NCBI GenBank assembly: GCA_934256595.1
Contig: CAKQOW010000023.1
Coordinates: 1 to 33,144, forward strand
Source: an uncultured Clostridia bacterium
GTDB lineage: Bacteria; Bacillota; Clostridia; Peptostreptococcales; Anaerovoracaceae
DNA: 33,144 nucleotides
Direction: 5' to 3'
Part shown: positions 18,095 through 26,254 of the stretch, one piece after another
Position numbering within the stretch: the stretch's first letter is position 1
Layout of the letters: the number at the start of each line of letters is the position of its first letter
Notes under the pieces: model-generated
The model's database searches: none
The model's input: only the letters and a program-made list of their open reading frames with translations
What the model was told of the DNA's origin: nothing
Made by a program: the position numbers and the translations under genes

Positions 18095-18558
18095 AATACC
18101 ACCCCAACCAGCCAGTATATAAGGCCTATTATTGTCGCTGTGGAAATACCGCATACCAGCACAGGCCCCGCAAGAGAAAACAGCTTGGCTCCTACGCCCA
18201 GCACAACGCCCTCTTTTTTGTATTCAAGCGCCGGTGATACCATAGAATTGGCAAAACCCGTAATCGGCACTATAACACCTGCTCCCGCAAACTTGCCTAT
18301 TGTATCAAATACACCTATACCTGTCAGAAGCTGGGCAAGACATATCAGAATTACAGTTACAAAGATTCCCGCGTCCTCCTCGTTCATACCTGCCGCAGTC
18401 ATTTTATTCTGCACAAAGGCAGCAGCCGCGCATATAAGGCCTCCCACGACAAAAGCCTTGAGACAGTTTGTAAAGTATTTAGGCTTCGGCGTAAATTTAG
18501 TCGCATACTTTTCATACGCCTTGGCAACATCTTTTTTCTCCGGTTTCCTGTTTTCCAT
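18091..18558 (-). CDS. spoVAC: Stage V sporulation protein AC
   Basis: 155 residues, a membrane protein of the SpoVAC family, reported in other species to act as a mechanosensitive dipicolinate channel. The N-terminus is basic and soluble (the P-K-P-K-Y-F-x-N-C-L-K-A-F pattern is typical), then about four helices with P-I-T-G-F-A-N-S-M-V-S-P-A-L-E-Y-K-K-E-G, the hallmark block. The start at 18558 is chosen because AGGAGA lies six bases upstream; the frame extending to 18573 does not have this. It is the first gene of the operon. I could not fit a convincing sigma-G promoter upstream. Confidence 0.94.
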
Positions 18559-18611
18559 ACAAAATCTCCTCATTCATTTACACATATTGTTTACAGCTTG
18601 CGGCAATATTA

Positions 18612-18620
18612 TGCTATACT
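18612..18620 (+). promoter_or_regulatory. Extended -10 promoter for maf
   Basis: TGCTATACT (extended -10: TG, one base, TATACT) ends at 18620, about 30 bases before the maf ATG. The best -35 candidate, TTTACA, is 19 bases away, which suits an extended -10 promoter. Confidence 0.5.
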
Positions 18621-18650
18621 AAAAGGGAAACTGAAAAAGTGAGGTATCAA

Positions 18651-19247
18651 ATGTACAAAGATAATATAATACTTGCATCATCATCTCCGAGAAGAATTGA
18701 AATGATGAAAGCCAATAACATAAATCCCATCGTTATTCCCGCTGACATAGAAGAAAACGCTCCGGTATACGGCGGCAAAACAGAAACCTGCATGTTTCTC
18801 GCGCTCAAAAAAGCTCTGAACGTAGAAGAAAATCTAACCGCAGAACTCAAAGAAAAAAATCCATACATACTGGCGGCAGATACTATCGTATATAACGATA
18901 AAATAATCGGCAAGCCCGAAAACGAAGCTGATGCTCTGGAAATTCTGATGAACCTTTCAGGCAGGGCCCACTATGTTGTGACAGGCGTTGCCGTTATCAA
19001 GGCAGGCACTGCCGTAAGAACCGTATTCAGCAGCATCACAAAGGTATACTTCAAAGAATATACGGCAGAGGATATTGCTGATTATCTCAAAACCGACGAG
19101 CCCTATGACAAGGCCGGAGCATATGCAATTCAGGGCTATTTCGGCAGATTTGTAGAGCGCTACGAGGGCTCTCTCAACAACGTTATCGGCTTCCCTCTCG
19201 AAGAAATACTGCCTGTACTGGAGGAACTTGAAAATGAAGCTCTATGA
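18651..19247 (+). CDS. maf: Maf family nucleoside triphosphate pyrophosphatase
   Basis: 198 residues of the Maf/YhdE family, house-cleaning enzymes that hydrolyse non-canonical or pyrimidine nucleoside triphosphates; also described as septum-formation inhibitors. Motifs seen are L-A-S-S-S-P-R-R at the N-terminus, the A-A-D-T-I-V catalytic Asp region, G-K-P, and Y-D-K-A-G-A-Y-A-I-Q-G-Y-F-G-R-F-V near residue 160. The last, with Y-x-K-A-G-x-Y-A-I-Q-G, is typical of the dTTP/UTP pyrophosphatase (YhdE) subfamily. The ATG at 18651 is preceded by GTGAGGT, whose GTG would be the upstream alternative start. It overlaps the next gene by 14 bases. Confidence 0.93.
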   Translation: MYKDNIILASSSPRRIEMMKANNINPIVIPADIEENAPVYGGKTETCMFLALKKALNVEENLTAELKEKNPYILAADTIVYNDKIIGKPENEADALEILMNLSGRAHYVVTGVAVIKAGTAVRTVFSSITKVYFKEYTAEDIADYLKTDEPYDKAGAYAIQGYFGRFVERYEGSLNNVIGFPLEEILPVLEELENEAL

Positions 19248-20454
19248 TACCATAGTAATCGGAGCAGGCGCAGCGGGACTTTTTTACGGCGCCCTGTCAG
19301 AGCCCAGCGCAGACTCCCTGATTATAGACCACAGCGAAAGACCCGGATTAAAGCTGCTGCTTTCGGGAAGCGGACAATGCAATATCACCCATGACGGCTC
19401 TATCAAGGACTTCATATCAAGATACGGACAAAACGGCAGATATATCAGAAGCGCGCTTTACAGTGCAAACAGTCTCTCCCTTATAGAGTTTCTTAATAAA
19501 AACGGCATTAAGACAATTACAAGAGAGGACGGCAAGATATTTCCCGAAAGCCTAAAGGCCTCCGAAATTCTCAATATGCTTATAAAAAAATCCGAGGCAA
19601 ACGGTTTTCCGCTGCTTCTCAAACAAAATATAACAGATATCAGATGTGACGACAGCGACGGTACATATACCGTAAGCACCGAAAACAGCTCATTTAAAGC
19701 CAAAAAGCTGGTTATAGCCATAGGAGGTATGTCCTATCCAAAAACAGGCTCAGACGGCTCACTGTATCATCTCATAGAGAAGCTGGGAATACAGATGACA
19801 CCTGCAAGACCTGCTCTTGTTCCGATTTATACCCACAACTATGGCTACAAGAGTCTTTCGGGCATTTCGTTTAAAGCTGTTTCAGTAAGGCTTCTTGAAA
19901 ACAATCGCGAAGTCGCTGCGACCACAGGCGATATACTTCTTACCCACAGAGCCTTTTCGGGGCCTGCGATACTTGATATATCAAGATACGCAGCTCAGGG
20001 CTATGAGCTTGAAATAAACTACATATATCCCATTACCGGTCAGAAAGCAGCGGATATGATTAAAGCTGGATTTCAGGGCAACAGCAGAGAGCTTCACACA
20101 TATATATCCCGAACTTTCAAAATTCCTGACGCATTTGCAGTTAAACTGATAGAAGATGCCGGGATATGTCCGTATATGAAAACCTCCTGCACCGAGGGCG
20201 ATGAAATAGCAAAGATAGCAGAAGCACTCACCTGTCACAGATATGCCGTAAGCGGCACAGGCAGCTTCGGTGAAGCTATGGTCACCGCAGGCGGGGTATC
20301 ACTTGACGAAGTTAATCTCCGTAATATGGAGTCAAAAAAACACAGTAACCTGTTCTTTATCGGTGAGGTGCTTGACATTGACGGTGATACGGGAGGGTTT
20401 AATCTTCAGTTTGCATATTCGTCAGCTATGGCTGCTGTTAAGAATAAAAAATAG
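19234..20454 (+). CDS. HI0933/BaiN-type NAD(P)/FAD-dependent oxidoreductase
   Basis: 406 residues of the HI0933 (YhiN/BaiN) flavoprotein family. The N-terminal FAD Rossmann motif V-I-G-A-G-A-A-G-L is followed by K-L-L-L-S-G-S-G-Q-C-N-I-T, the family signature. Further on come A-I-G-G-M-S-Y-P-K-T-G-S-D-G, the L-L-T-H-x-A-F-S-G-P-A-I-L mid-domain block, and a C-terminal FAD contact near F-I-G-E-V-L-D-I-D-G-D-T-G-G-F-N-L-Q. The length is normal. BaiN was linked to bile-acid dehydroxylation in one gut clostridium, but most members have no known substrate, so that role should not be assumed. The start is the ATG at 19234, with GGAGG nine bases upstream inside maf, which indicates translational coupling. 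Confidence 0.9.
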   Translation: MKLYDTIVIGAGAAGLFYGALSEPSADSLIIDHSERPGLKLLLSGSGQCNITHDGSIKDFISRYGQNGRYIRSALYSANSLSLIEFLNKNGIKTITREDGKIFPESLKASEILNMLIKKSEANGFPLLLKQNITDIRCDDSDGTYTVSTENSSFKAKKLVIAIGGMSYPKTGSDGSLYHLIEKLGIQMTPARPALVPIYTHNYGYKSLSGISFKAVSVRLLENNREVAATTGDILLTHRAFSGPAILDISRYAAQGYELEINYIYPITGQKAADMIKAGFQGNSRELHTYISRTFKIPDAFAVKLIEDAGICPYMKTSCTEGDEIAKIAEALTCHRYAVSGTGSFGEAMVTAGGVSLDEVNLRNMESKKHSNLFFIGEVLDIDGDTGGFNLQFAYSSAMAAVKNKK

Positions 20455-20463
20455 CAATAAAAT

Positions 20464-20510
20464 ACAGAGTATGTAAGCCTGCACAGTCTCTATACATACT
20501 CTGTTAATTT
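20464..20510. terminator. Bidirectional terminator between convergent genes
   Basis: Perfect 12-bp inverted repeat ACAGAGTATGTA / TACATACTCTGT (20464-20475 and 20493-20504) with a 17-base loop. A T-rich tract follows on the plus strand and ATTTTATT on the minus strand. It ends both the flavoprotein operon and the amidohydrolase operon. Confidence 0.75.
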
Positions 20511-20544
20511 TATCTGGGCTACTCAAAATATAAGGATAAAACAG

Positions 20545-21042
20545 TTATCCTTTTCTTACCGGTATCTGTACCTCTGTCAGATATTCCTCCCGGCTTTTTT
20601 TGTTCCATGGACCGTCTATGGTGCTGCTTCTGCCGTCTCCCGCCGCTTCATACCCGTTTGCATCAATCCAGTCATATACCTTGCGGTATGTTTCCCCTAT
20701 TTTTTCATAGGGCCCTTTGTGAATCATTACAGCGGCGGTTATTTCGGGAACATCACAGAATCGGTAATCCTCCGTATCAGTCCCTCTCCTGTCCACCATA
20801 TCGGAATACAGAACTTTCATATTCTGTCCTGGTATTTCACCCGGATTATGAGTAATATAGTTGTAGTCATAAGGCATTTCGGGAACATTAACATCAGGAT
20901 TTTGCGAGCGCATCATCTCCTCCAAATCAGCCAATATATTCGCTCCTGTAGTTTCATCGAAAAAATCGTTGTAATCTCTGATTTCATACTCTCTGCAGTA
21001 AACAGTATGCTCCGGTATCACTTTAATCTTAATATCGCACAT
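20545..21042 (-). CDS. GyrI-like (AraC effector-binding domain) small-molecule-binding protein
   Basis: 165 residues resembling the GyrI-like/SOUL effector-binding fold found at the C-terminus of AraC/MerR regulators and as stand-alone proteins. Supporting features are the repeated beta-alpha pattern, I-H-K-G-P-Y-E-K-I-G-E-T-Y-R-K-V-Y-D-W-I-D-A-N-G-Y, and a final T-E-V-Q-I-P-V beta strand, all typical of this domain. No DNA-binding helix is present. Its start codon overlaps the amidohydrolase stop (TGATG), so it is translationally coupled as the last gene of the operon. It may bind the operon's substrate or product, or hydrolyse a small electrophile as some members do; this is inference. Confidence 0.75.
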   Translation of the reverse strand: MCDIKIKVIPEHTVYCREYEIRDYNDFFDETTGANILADLEEMMRSQNPDVNVPEMPYDYNYITHNPGEIPGQNMKVLYSDMVDRRGTDTEDYRFCDVPEITAAVMIHKGPYEKIGETYRKVYDWIDANGYEAAGDGRSSTIDGPWNKKSREEYLTEVQIPVRKG

Positions 21043-22727
21043 CAGAGTTCACCGCGTATCACTTTGCCGTCAAATATTACAGCGTCCCAGCTTAAATCCG
21101 TAAGCCTGTCGCAAGGGTATTCTTCGATATTCTCTTTGCAGACATTCATATTGGCTATCTTGCCCTCTTCTATTGAACCCAGCATTTTGTCCCAGTGCAT
21201 CTGTCTGGCTCCGTTAATCGTATATCCTTTGAGCAGGAACGATACATCAAGCTTTGCATTTTCGGGCGGTCTGACACTTCCCGGATATTTGTCAGGGTCA
21301 AGCGGAAATTCAGGATCCACTCTGGTTGCCGCAACCTGCATGCTGAAAAACGGATCGGCTCTGTGAAGCTCATAGAATGTAACGACATCGCTTGAGAATG
21401 TAACAAGCGCTCCGCTGTCAATTATAGGGTTGAACTGATACATTCTTCTCCATTTTTCTTCTGTAAAGAAAGTCATAGCCTCTTCTCCAAAGTATCCGCC
21501 GGACCAGTGGCAGGTCCAGTTTATTGTTATTCCCAGCTCTGCAGGTCTTTTCATATCCGCAGGGTCAACAATCTCACAATGAGCAAATATCGGCTCTATC
21601 ACCCATTCTTTGCCTGCTGCGGCCACATCGGCTTTGGCTCTTTCAACAGCATTGCAGCCTGTTCTGAAAGCTCTGTCGCCCACCATATGAATATGCATAT
21701 CCAGTTTTTCATCGTTGCATATCTTAAAACACTCTGTAAGATCGTCCTCTGACATTGCTATCTCACCGTAGTTTGTACCTGCAGGGTCATTGACATGAGG
21801 GTGAAGCGAAGCGCTGTTGCCTGTTTCATTGGTGCCGTCTAAAAACAGCTTCATAGTGTTAAGCTTGATATGCTCTGACTGATATTTGCTGTTCATTTCT
21901 CTTAAAAAGGCGATTTTTTCGGGTAAATCAGCCAGTGTATAGTATCTGACACAGCCGTCGTAGTATATATGCAGCTTTCCTGCCTTGTCAAGCTCATACA
22001 TGGATTTCATCTGAGCCTCGCCCTCAAGTATTCCCTCTGCGATAGTCGTAATTCCGCTGTCCTCAAGGAACTGAAAGAACGGAGTCATTATTTCAGGCGT
22101 CATTTCAACAGGCGGTTTCCAACCTATAGCTTTATACAGATTGCTCGCAAACGGTTCTTCATTATGAACAAACTCCTTGCCCCAGCCTACAGGCTCTCCG
22201 TTTTCATCTCTTACAAATTCCTGAAGTCCCGGTGACGGGTCAACAGTATCCTTTGTAACACCCATAGCCTCAAGCATTGCTGAATTGTACCAGTGCTGAT
22301 GTTCTCCGAAGTCCTGACACATTGCGGGTCTGTCCGAGCATACCTCGTCTAAATATTTCTTGTGAGGCCCCTTTGCTCCAAACAGGTTTGTAGGATAGTA
22401 CTCAAAGTAGAGAAACGGAGTTTCTTCTTTCGGGTGCTTTGCAACGTAATCTCTGATAAAGTCCTGTATTTCCTTAAGGTCGTCAGTCCATGGGAGCTTC
22501 ACATGCCATGCACTCTGCGATACCATTCCCGGATGTATATGGCTGTCGATTATTCCGGGATATATGTATCTGCCTCCCATATCGTACACCTTGTCGGCAT
22601 CTCCGTATTTAGAGCTGTCGTCTTTACCGACATACGATATTTTTTTATCTTCTATTACAACCGCCGCTGCCCATGGGGCTTTTTCATTAGCTGTATATAT
22701 TCTGGCATTTTTAAGTACGGTTTTCAT
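21042..22727 (-). CDS. YtcJ-like amidohydrolase (Amidohydro_3)
   Basis: 561 residues of the YtcJ-type amidohydrolase family, metal-dependent TIM-barrel hydrolases acting on amide or related bonds. The N-terminal beta-domain starts T-V-L-K-N-A-R-I-Y-T. The metal motif D-S-H-I-H appears near residue 62. Later metal ligands are in H-M-V-G-D-R-A and A-H-C-E-I-V-D, and the catalytic Asp in V-T-F-S-S-D-V. The C-terminus ends with the usual short strand, D-A-V-I-F-D-G-K-V-I-R-G. The length is in the family range. GGAGG lies about 7 bases before ATG. The operon's permease and AraC regulator suggest uptake and hydrolysis of an amino-acid or amine-like compound; the substrate is unknown. Confidence 0.88.
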   Translation of the reverse strand: MKTVLKNARIYTANEKAPWAAAVVIEDKKISYVGKDDSSKYGDADKVYDMGGRYIYPGIIDSHIHPGMVSQSAWHVKLPWTDDLKEIQDFIRDYVAKHPKEETPFLYFEYYPTNLFGAKGPHKKYLDEVCSDRPAMCQDFGEHQHWYNSAMLEAMGVTKDTVDPSPGLQEFVRDENGEPVGWGKEFVHNEEPFASNLYKAIGWKPPVEMTPEIMTPFFQFLEDSGITTIAEGILEGEAQMKSMYELDKAGKLHIYYDGCVRYYTLADLPEKIAFLREMNSKYQSEHIKLNTMKLFLDGTNETGNSASLHPHVNDPAGTNYGEIAMSEDDLTECFKICNDEKLDMHIHMVGDRAFRTGCNAVERAKADVAAAGKEWVIEPIFAHCEIVDPADMKRPAELGITINWTCHWSGGYFGEEAMTFFTEEKWRRMYQFNPIIDSGALVTFSSDVVTFYELHRADPFFSMQVAATRVDPEFPLDPDKYPGSVRPPENAKLDVSFLLKGYTINGARQMHWDKMLGSIEEGKIANMNVCKENIEEYPCDRLTDLSWDAVIFDGKVIRGEL

Positions 22728-22741
22728 TAAATTACCTCCGG

Positions 22742-23686
22742 TTACAAGAAAGTATCCATAAAATGCTTTCTTGTCATTTTAACAACGGGTGTAAGAACAT
22801 CATTTATATGAAGTTCTTTTACCCTGCTTTCATTTCCCATTTCTTTTGAATATTTTTTTCTGAACTGATTTGGTGTGCACTCATACCAGAAATCAAAGGT
22901 TTCATACAAATATTTAGGGTCTGAAAAATTACAGGCCTCTGAAATCTGCAGTATGTTCATATCCGTATAAAGCAGCAGTGTCTCAGCGTGACACAGTCTC
23001 GTAAAGGCAACCATTTTTCTGAAGCCCAGAAAATATTTTTTCAGAAACTCAGTGATATATGCCTCGCTCAGTCCAAACTCCCTCGCCAGATCCCCCACTG
23101 TTATATTCTCCTGCTGATGCCTGAAGATATAGTCCATTATCAGTCTGCACCGCATCAGGCTTTTTTCGGTAATCTCAAGCTGCGGCTCATAGAAGAATAT
23201 AATGTCGAATTTGTTCATTATTATATCAACCACATTGTTGCAGCCCTCTGTTATCGTCTCTTTGAAGCCTTTTTCGCTCTCCGGTGTCTCCAGCATAAAC
23301 AGCAGTATTGCAAGCAGTATGCCCTTTAGCTGTTTGTGGTTTTCGGTATTGTAGGGAACACTGCTTCCCGGTGTCCCCTCACATACAAAATACAGATGAT
23401 TTATATACGGATATTTCTCCTCAAAATATTTAAGGTCTATATAAAATGATGCGCACACCGCATCTTTGCCGTCATAAAGATAATGTGTGTCTTTATCTAC
23501 AAGTATAAAATCACCGGGGCTGAGTGTAAATTCCTCAAAACAGTATGACATTTTAATCTCACCCGAAAGACATAATGTGATTTCAACAATGTCATTATGT
23601 ACATGAGGCGCTATGTACTCTATTTCCCTTATGTTCACTCCCAGCGGCGTACCTTCAATCCAGTTTATTTTTTCCCCGGTAATCAT
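22742..23686 (-). CDS. AraC-family transcriptional regulator with cupin sensor
   Basis: 314 residues. The N-terminal half is a cupin-type ligand-binding domain (H-V-H-N-D-I-V-E-I-T-L-C-L-S-G near residue 28, then L-S-P-G-D-F-I-L-V). The C-terminal part (about 190-290) is a double helix-turn-helix of AraC type: I-T-V-G-D-L-A-R-E-F-G-L-S-E-A-Y-I-T, then the second-helix pattern N-F-S-D-P-K-Y-L-Y-E-T-F and C-T-P-N-Q-F-R-K-K-Y. It sits inside the permease-amidohydrolase operon, 25 bases after the permease and 14 bases before the amidohydrolase, and is the likely local regulator. AGGAGAAA precedes the start. Confidence 0.9.
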   Translation of the reverse strand: MITGEKINWIEGTPLGVNIREIEYIAPHVHNDIVEITLCLSGEIKMSYCFEEFTLSPGDFILVDKDTHYLYDGKDAVCASFYIDLKYFEEKYPYINHLYFVCEGTPGSSVPYNTENHKQLKGILLAILLFMLETPESEKGFKETITEGCNNVVDIIMNKFDIIFFYEPQLEITEKSLMRCRLIMDYIFRHQQENITVGDLAREFGLSEAYITEFLKKYFLGFRKMVAFTRLCHAETLLLYTDMNILQISEACNFSDPKYLYETFDFWYECTPNQFRKKYSKEMGNESRVKELHINDVLTPVVKMTRKHFMDTFL

Positions 23687-23710
23687 ATATGTTTCTCCTA
23701 AATTTATCTG

Positions 23711-25075
23711 CTATTCGTCAAACTCCATTTCAGGTGGAAGCTCTTTGAAGCCCTTTGTCTTAACAGCAAGATATATTATTCCTATGACAAGCCATATACC
23801 ACCAAGTATCTTCGCTCCTGTTCCAAGGAAGAAAAACGCAATAATAAGGGTTATCATTCCAATCAGAGGAAGTATCAGATACATTATGATATTTTTGATA
23901 CCCTTGCGTCTGCCTTCTTTTTTGTAATAGTGCATTATTACAGAGAAGTTTACCATTATGAAGCCGATTATTGCTCCAAATGATACAAGCTCTGCTGCTC
24001 CAAGCAGGTTATCTGCATAGAAAATTCCTGTGCACGCTATAACTGAAACTATAAGTATATTGTATATAGGGGTCTGGAATTTTGGTGACAGTTTGCCGAA
24101 TACTTTCTTTGGAAGTATATTATCACGACCCATTCCATAAAGCAATCTAGAAACTGCACCCATACCTGCCATAGCGCATACAAGTGATGCAAAGTTGTCA
24201 ACAACAAAGAATACATCTGCCATAAAATCCTGACCGATAACAGGGAAAATTTCATAAATTCCTGTATCCGGGTCAACTATTTCATTAGCTCCGTTCGGCC
24301 ATGCAATCTGCAGGAAGTACGCTGTTATAAAGAAGATTATTCCTGCGCCTATACATACGCCCAGTATTGCAGGCGTCATTGCTTTTTCAGGGTTTTTGGT
24401 TTCTTCTGCCATAGTTGTTACGGCATCAAAGCCTACAAATGATACGCAAAGTACCGCAGAAGCATTGAACACTGCTTTGAAGTCAAACAGTTCCGGGTTA
24501 ATTACAGCTTCTCCGCTGAACAAAGTGCCTGCCCCGCCACCGTTGCACACATAAACACCGCAAAGAACGATCGTCACTGCTGTAAACGCAAGCTGTGCGA
24601 TAATTATTATGGTATCTACAAGGGATGCAGTCTTGGCGCCTATGATATTAACTACTGCACCCAGCGCTGCAAGAGCAATTACCAGAATCCATACAGGAAT
24701 TCCCGGCACATACTCATTGACATAAATGCCTATAAGCAGATAGCATATCATCGGCAGCAGCAGATAATCAACCAGCATTACCCAGCCTGTAAGAAATCCT
24801 ATGTGAGGCTGTACAGATTTGTTTACATAAACATAAGCTGAACCTGCCTGCGGATAAATCTTGCACATTCTTGTATAACTGTAAGCAGTAATTGTCATAA
24901 TAGCGGTAGTAATTAATAGTGCAAGCGGGTACATACCATTAGTTGATACTGTCCATATTCCGTAATAGTTAAAGACTACAGTAGGAGCGAGGTACGCAAG
25001 ACCAAAGCCTATTAAAAGTGGAACTGACAGGGTTTTTTTGAGTTTTACTTCGTTTTGCTGATTTAAGTCAGTCAT
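23711..25075 (-). CDS. APC-superfamily amino acid/amine permease
   Basis: 454 residues with about 12 hydrophobic segments and the APC signature elements: G-F-G-L-A-Y-L-A-P-T in helix 1, P-Q-A-G-S-A-Y-V-Y in helix 3, and F-V-G-F-D-A-V-T-T-M-A-E-E-T-K-N-P at helix 6. The helix 1 A-P-T-V pattern and overall layout resemble putrescine/amine importers, but specificity cannot be read from sequence. It is the first gene of a four-gene minus-strand operon with an AraC regulator and an amidohydrolase, and so probably imports the compound that the amidohydrolase cleaves. AGGAGGTGA sits before the ATG. The length is normal. Confidence 0.9.
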   Translation of the reverse strand: MTDLNQQNEVKLKKTLSVPLLIGFGLAYLAPTVVFNYYGIWTVSTNGMYPLALLITTAIMTITAYSYTRMCKIYPQAGSAYVYVNKSVQPHIGFLTGWVMLVDYLLLPMICYLLIGIYVNEYVPGIPVWILVIALAALGAVVNIIGAKTASLVDTIIIIAQLAFTAVTIVLCGVYVCNGGGAGTLFSGEAVINPELFDFKAVFNASAVLCVSFVGFDAVTTMAEETKNPEKAMTPAILGVCIGAGIIFFITAYFLQIAWPNGANEIVDPDTGIYEIFPVIGQDFMADVFFVVDNFASLVCAMAGMGAVSRLLYGMGRDNILPKKVFGKLSPKFQTPIYNILIVSVIACTGIFYADNLLGAAELVSFGAIIGFIMVNFSVIMHYYKKEGRRKGIKNIIMYLILPLIGMITLIIAFFFLGTGAKILGGIWLVIGIIYLAVKTKGFKELPPEMEFDE

Positions 25076-25102
25076 TTAATTCACCTCCTGATATTTTTCT
25101 TT

Positions 25103-25130
25103 ATATTACCAATTATCTGTAAATTAGCAA
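25103..25130 (-). promoter_or_regulatory. Promoter of the permease-amidohydrolase operon
   Basis: Minus strand: TTGCTA (25130-25125), 16 bases, TAATAT (25108-25103), placing the start about 20 bases before the permease ATG. The gap to the divergent small gene at 25234 is AT-rich. Confidence 0.5.
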
Positions 25131-25233
25131 ATGATATTTCTAGTTTTTTCTATTATAAAAAAACCTAGAAACAGCATTTTTCAAAATTTCTAAACAATAT
25201 ATACTTTTAAAAAATACATTCCGGAGGTTTACT

Positions 25234-25416
25234 ATGAACATACATAAGGTTGTTAATATATTCTGTCTGATAATGGGCATATGTGTACTTGTCTTTGCCT
25301 GCATCGTAAAGGCTGGAATGATAGATAATGTACTGCCGTCAAAATCAACTATGCCGTTTATACTTGGAGCAATAATAGTATTATGGTCTATCACATCAAT
25401 GCTGAAACGCAGATAA
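25234..25416 (+). CDS. 60-residue membrane protein, function unknown
   Basis: A small protein with two hydrophobic helices (about 5-27 and 40-55) joined by a short loop (MIDNVLPSKSTMP) and ending in a basic KRR tail, so a hairpin in the membrane with both ends inside is likely. A textbook GGAGG lies six bases before ATG, and a hairpin follows the stop, so the gene is convincing despite its size. It is transcribed divergently from the permease operon. I recognise no family. The adjacent TATACT at about 25190 could be its -10. Confidence 0.72.
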   Translation: MNIHKVVNIFCLIMGICVLVFACIVKAGMIDNVLPSKSTMPFILGAIIVLWSITSMLKRR

Positions 25417-25434
25417 TCATATATAATATATAAT

Positions 25435-25465
25435 GGGTATCTGATGAAACATATCACAGATACCC
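25435..25465. terminator. Hairpin between convergent genes
   Basis: 9-bp perfect stem GGGTATCTG / CAGATACCC around a 13-base loop. T-runs are weak on both sides, so it is a probable terminator or transcript-end hairpin for the small membrane protein and for the S51-like gene. Confidence 0.5.
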
Positions 25466-25474
25466 GCCTGTTAT

Positions 25475-26188
25475 CTACCTGTATTCAGTTATTTTACCGT
25501 CTGCTATAAGGTATGCCTCACCTATTATCTCCGCCTTGCCGTCTTTAATCAGCACATAGCTTCCGTCAGGTATGGCATATATCTTCCTGCCGTAGCTGTC
25601 CTCTGCAGCAACTTCCTTAATCAGATGTTTGCCGTCAAGATACTTGTCCTTGAGCACATTGTAATGCGGCAGTATCATATAGTCCATAAGTCCCAGACCG
25701 TCTGTAAATCTGACGTATTCGGGGTCTGTTACCTCGCCGTCAAGCTCAGGCTGCGCATAAACCTCTGTGCCGCTGTTCATAGTGCCGCCGCTTACCCCTA
25801 TAATTATTCCGTCGAATTTATGTATAAGGGGTTTGAGTCCGATTTCCTTGTAGAATATGTTCTGGGTAAGAGTATGTCCGCCCGATAAAATCACAACATC
25901 TCGATTCTTAATAAGCTCAGGAAGCTTATCTCCGTTTCTGCCGTCACATATTTCAATTTCCGCTGCCGAAAGTCCGCTTAATCTGAAAGCATCGACAAAG
26001 TTATCTCTCATATTGTTGTTTTCTTCGATATTATCAGGCTCCGCGCATATCAGAAGTATTCTGGCGTTGTCTTTCCATACCTCTGTGAGTTTGTCCAGAA
26101 ATCCGTTTCTTTCATCAAATTTATATGGTTTGCGCACTCCGTATTCTTCGTAATAGCCTCCCGGACTGCTTGTCAGAAATGCAATCAT
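25475..26188 (-). CDS. Peptidase S51 (PepE/cyanophycinase-like) family protein
   Basis: 237 residues of the S51 family, a class I glutamine-amidotransferase-like fold with a Ser-His catalytic pair; members cleave Asp-X dipeptides (PepE) or cyanophycin. The nucleophile elbow is seen as G-V-S-G-G-T-M-N near residue 125, replacing the more common G-x-S-A-G. An L-S-G-G-H-T motif lies before it, and L-P-H-Y-N follows near residue 180. The C-terminal end has the typical D-G-S-Y-V-L-I and G-E-A-Y-L-I strands. The start at 26188 is set by AAAGGAG six bases upstream; the extension to 26230 would cross the asd terminator hairpin. The S-G-G variant makes the exact activity uncertain. Confidence 0.85.
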   Translation of the reverse strand: MIAFLTSSPGGYYEEYGVRKPYKFDERNGFLDKLTEVWKDNARILLICAEPDNIEENNNMRDNFVDAFRLSGLSAAEIEICDGRNGDKLPELIKNRDVVILSGGHTLTQNIFYKEIGLKPLIHKFDGIIIGVSGGTMNSGTEVYAQPELDGEVTDPEYVRFTDGLGLMDYMILPHYNVLKDKYLDGKHLIKEVAAEDSYGRKIYAIPDGSYVLIKDGKAEIIGEAYLIADGKITEYR

Positions 26189-26206
26189 GGTTACTCCTTT
26201 CCTCTC

Positions 26207-26242
26207 AAAAAGACTGCAAATGATATACAATCTGCAGTCTTT
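26207..26242 (-). terminator. Rho-independent terminator of asd
   Basis: Minus strand: AAAGACTGCA / TGCAGTCTTT stem (10 bp, 26242-26233 and 26218-26209) followed by T residues. It stands only about 20 bases before the S51-like gene, which must be read by read-through or by a promoter I cannot place. Confidence 0.75.
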
Positions 26243-26254
26243 AATATCAACCAG

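Noticed and set aside
18559..18640. sigma-G promoter before spoVAC
   Set aside because: Expected from the operon's role, but no -35/-10 pair with the right spacing could be fitted convincingly.
25140..25457. 105-residue minus-strand frame between the permease and the S51-like gene
   Set aside because: Antisense to the 60-residue gene that has a perfect ribosome binding site; it has none itself.
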